DNA of 15,168 nt from Bacteroidota bacterium (GTDB taxonomy: Bacteria; Bacteroidota; Bacteroidia; Chitinophagales; Chitinophagaceae), in assembly GCA_023423835.1 (NCBI GenBank), contig JAFAEW010000099.1, positions 1 through 15,168 on the forward strand, in the 5' to 3' direction. Of the stretch, positions 14,774 to 15,168 are shown piece after piece (the first letter of the stretch is position 1; each line of letters starts with the position of its first letter). A model generated the notes under the pieces. It was not told the DNA's origin, did no database searches, and saw only the letters and a list, made by a program, of their open reading frames with translations. A program made the position numbers and the translations under genes.

Positions 14774-15168
14774 TTATAAAAACCAAGGTTTGTTATTATC
14801 TGTAATTACTTGTTCTAAATCAAAGTCATTGAAATTTTTATTGAAGTCTGAAATGAGCTTTGGATAAAACAGCGAAACAGGCAACGCCTTTGCGTTGAAA
14901 CCTCTAAAATTTGCTCCTGAAAGATTCAATATTTCTTGTAAATGCTCAGAATGATTTACTTCATTTCCTCTTGGGTATAAAAATTCAATCAACAATGGGT
15001 GAGCATATCTTTTGTTTGCATTGGGAGAGTGAAAATTTAAACCTTCTGTCCATACTAAAAACTCGTGAAAACTTAATTCTGCAAAAGTGCTTTCATACGG
15101 AGCAAGACTATTTTGCAAAGTATTGAAACCTAAAAATTTTGAGGTGTCATTTATCCTAATCAATGTAA
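14774..15168 (-). CDS. Unrecognised protein, C-terminal part, coupled to the SIR2 gene (5' end outside window)
   Basis: About 130 codons are visible, ending in TAA at 14774-14776. The frame stays open through the right edge. The first possible start inside the window is a TTG at 15161-15163 with only five bases before the edge, so the gene very likely begins outside. I do not recognise the family. Visible features are an aromatic-rich segment (FHEFLVWTEGLNFHSP), a basic turn (NANKRYAHP), a hydrophobic strand (LLIEFLYPRG), NLSGANFRGFN, and an acidic C-terminus ending NNKPWFL. There is no signal peptide or membrane helix in the visible part. It is the first gene of a minus-strand pair with the SIR2-like protein, separated by one base, so it is a candidate sensor, regulator or second subunit. 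The low G+C matches its partner. Confidence 0.7.
   Translation of the reverse strand, partial: TLIRINDTSKFLGFNTLQNSLAPYESTFAELSFHEFLVWTEGLNFHSPNANKRYAHPLLIEFLYPRGNEVNHSEHLQEILNLSGANFRGFNAKALPVSLFYPKLISDFNKNFNDFDLEQVITDNNKPWFL

Noticed and set aside
1..15168. CRISPR arrays, tRNA/rRNA genes, insertion sequences
   Set aside because: No regularly spaced direct repeats, cloverleaf-like sequences or transposase-like frames were seen on either strand.

Overview
The window reads as a chromosomal segment of a Bacteroidota bacterium, most likely of the Chitinophagaceae/Sphingobacteriales side. The reasons are a gliding-motility-type (CHU_C) C-terminal domain on a large secreted protein, several TAnnTTTG-like -7 promoter elements lying only a few bases upstream of start codons, almost no Shine-Dalgarno signals, and a eukaryote-like NADP isocitrate dehydrogenase. 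The species cannot be named from sequence alone.

Layout, left to right. Bases 1-116 hold the C-terminal tail of a probable membrane protein on the + strand. A secreted GH3 beta-glycosidase follows (447-2615, +). The spacer 2616-3089 carries what looks like the N-terminal stub of a type I restriction subunit (HsdR) on the minus strand. Cytidine deaminase (3090-3596, +) converges on isocitrate dehydrogenase (3654-4883, -), and the two share a hairpin terminator. Next come a 675-residue secreted multidomain protein with duplicated domains, two PKD-like domains and a CHU_C tail (5077-7104, -), recF (7270-8361, +), an orphan peptide/nickel-type ABC substrate-binding lipoprotein (8375-9994, -), and a two-gene unit of M1 metallopeptidase and a Wzx/MATE-like flippase separated by one base (10116-13296, +).

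From about 13,440 the character changes. There is a strongly G+T-skewed spacer, then an AT-rich minus-strand pair: a stand-alone SIR2-like protein (13732-14772) and, one base upstream of it, the 3' part of an unrecognised gene that runs off the right edge. This is the accessory part of the window. SIR2 proteins of this type act as NAD+-consuming effectors in several phage-defence systems, and the coupled upstream gene is the natural candidate for a partner or sensor. That function is inference. The partner is truncated and I do not recognise it.

The rest is mostly housekeeping or surface biology: pyrimidine salvage, TCA cycle, recombination repair, polysaccharide breakdown, peptide uptake and degradation, and export of a cell-surface polysaccharide. 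Apart from the peptidase-flippase pair and the SIR2 pair, neighbours do not form obvious pathways.
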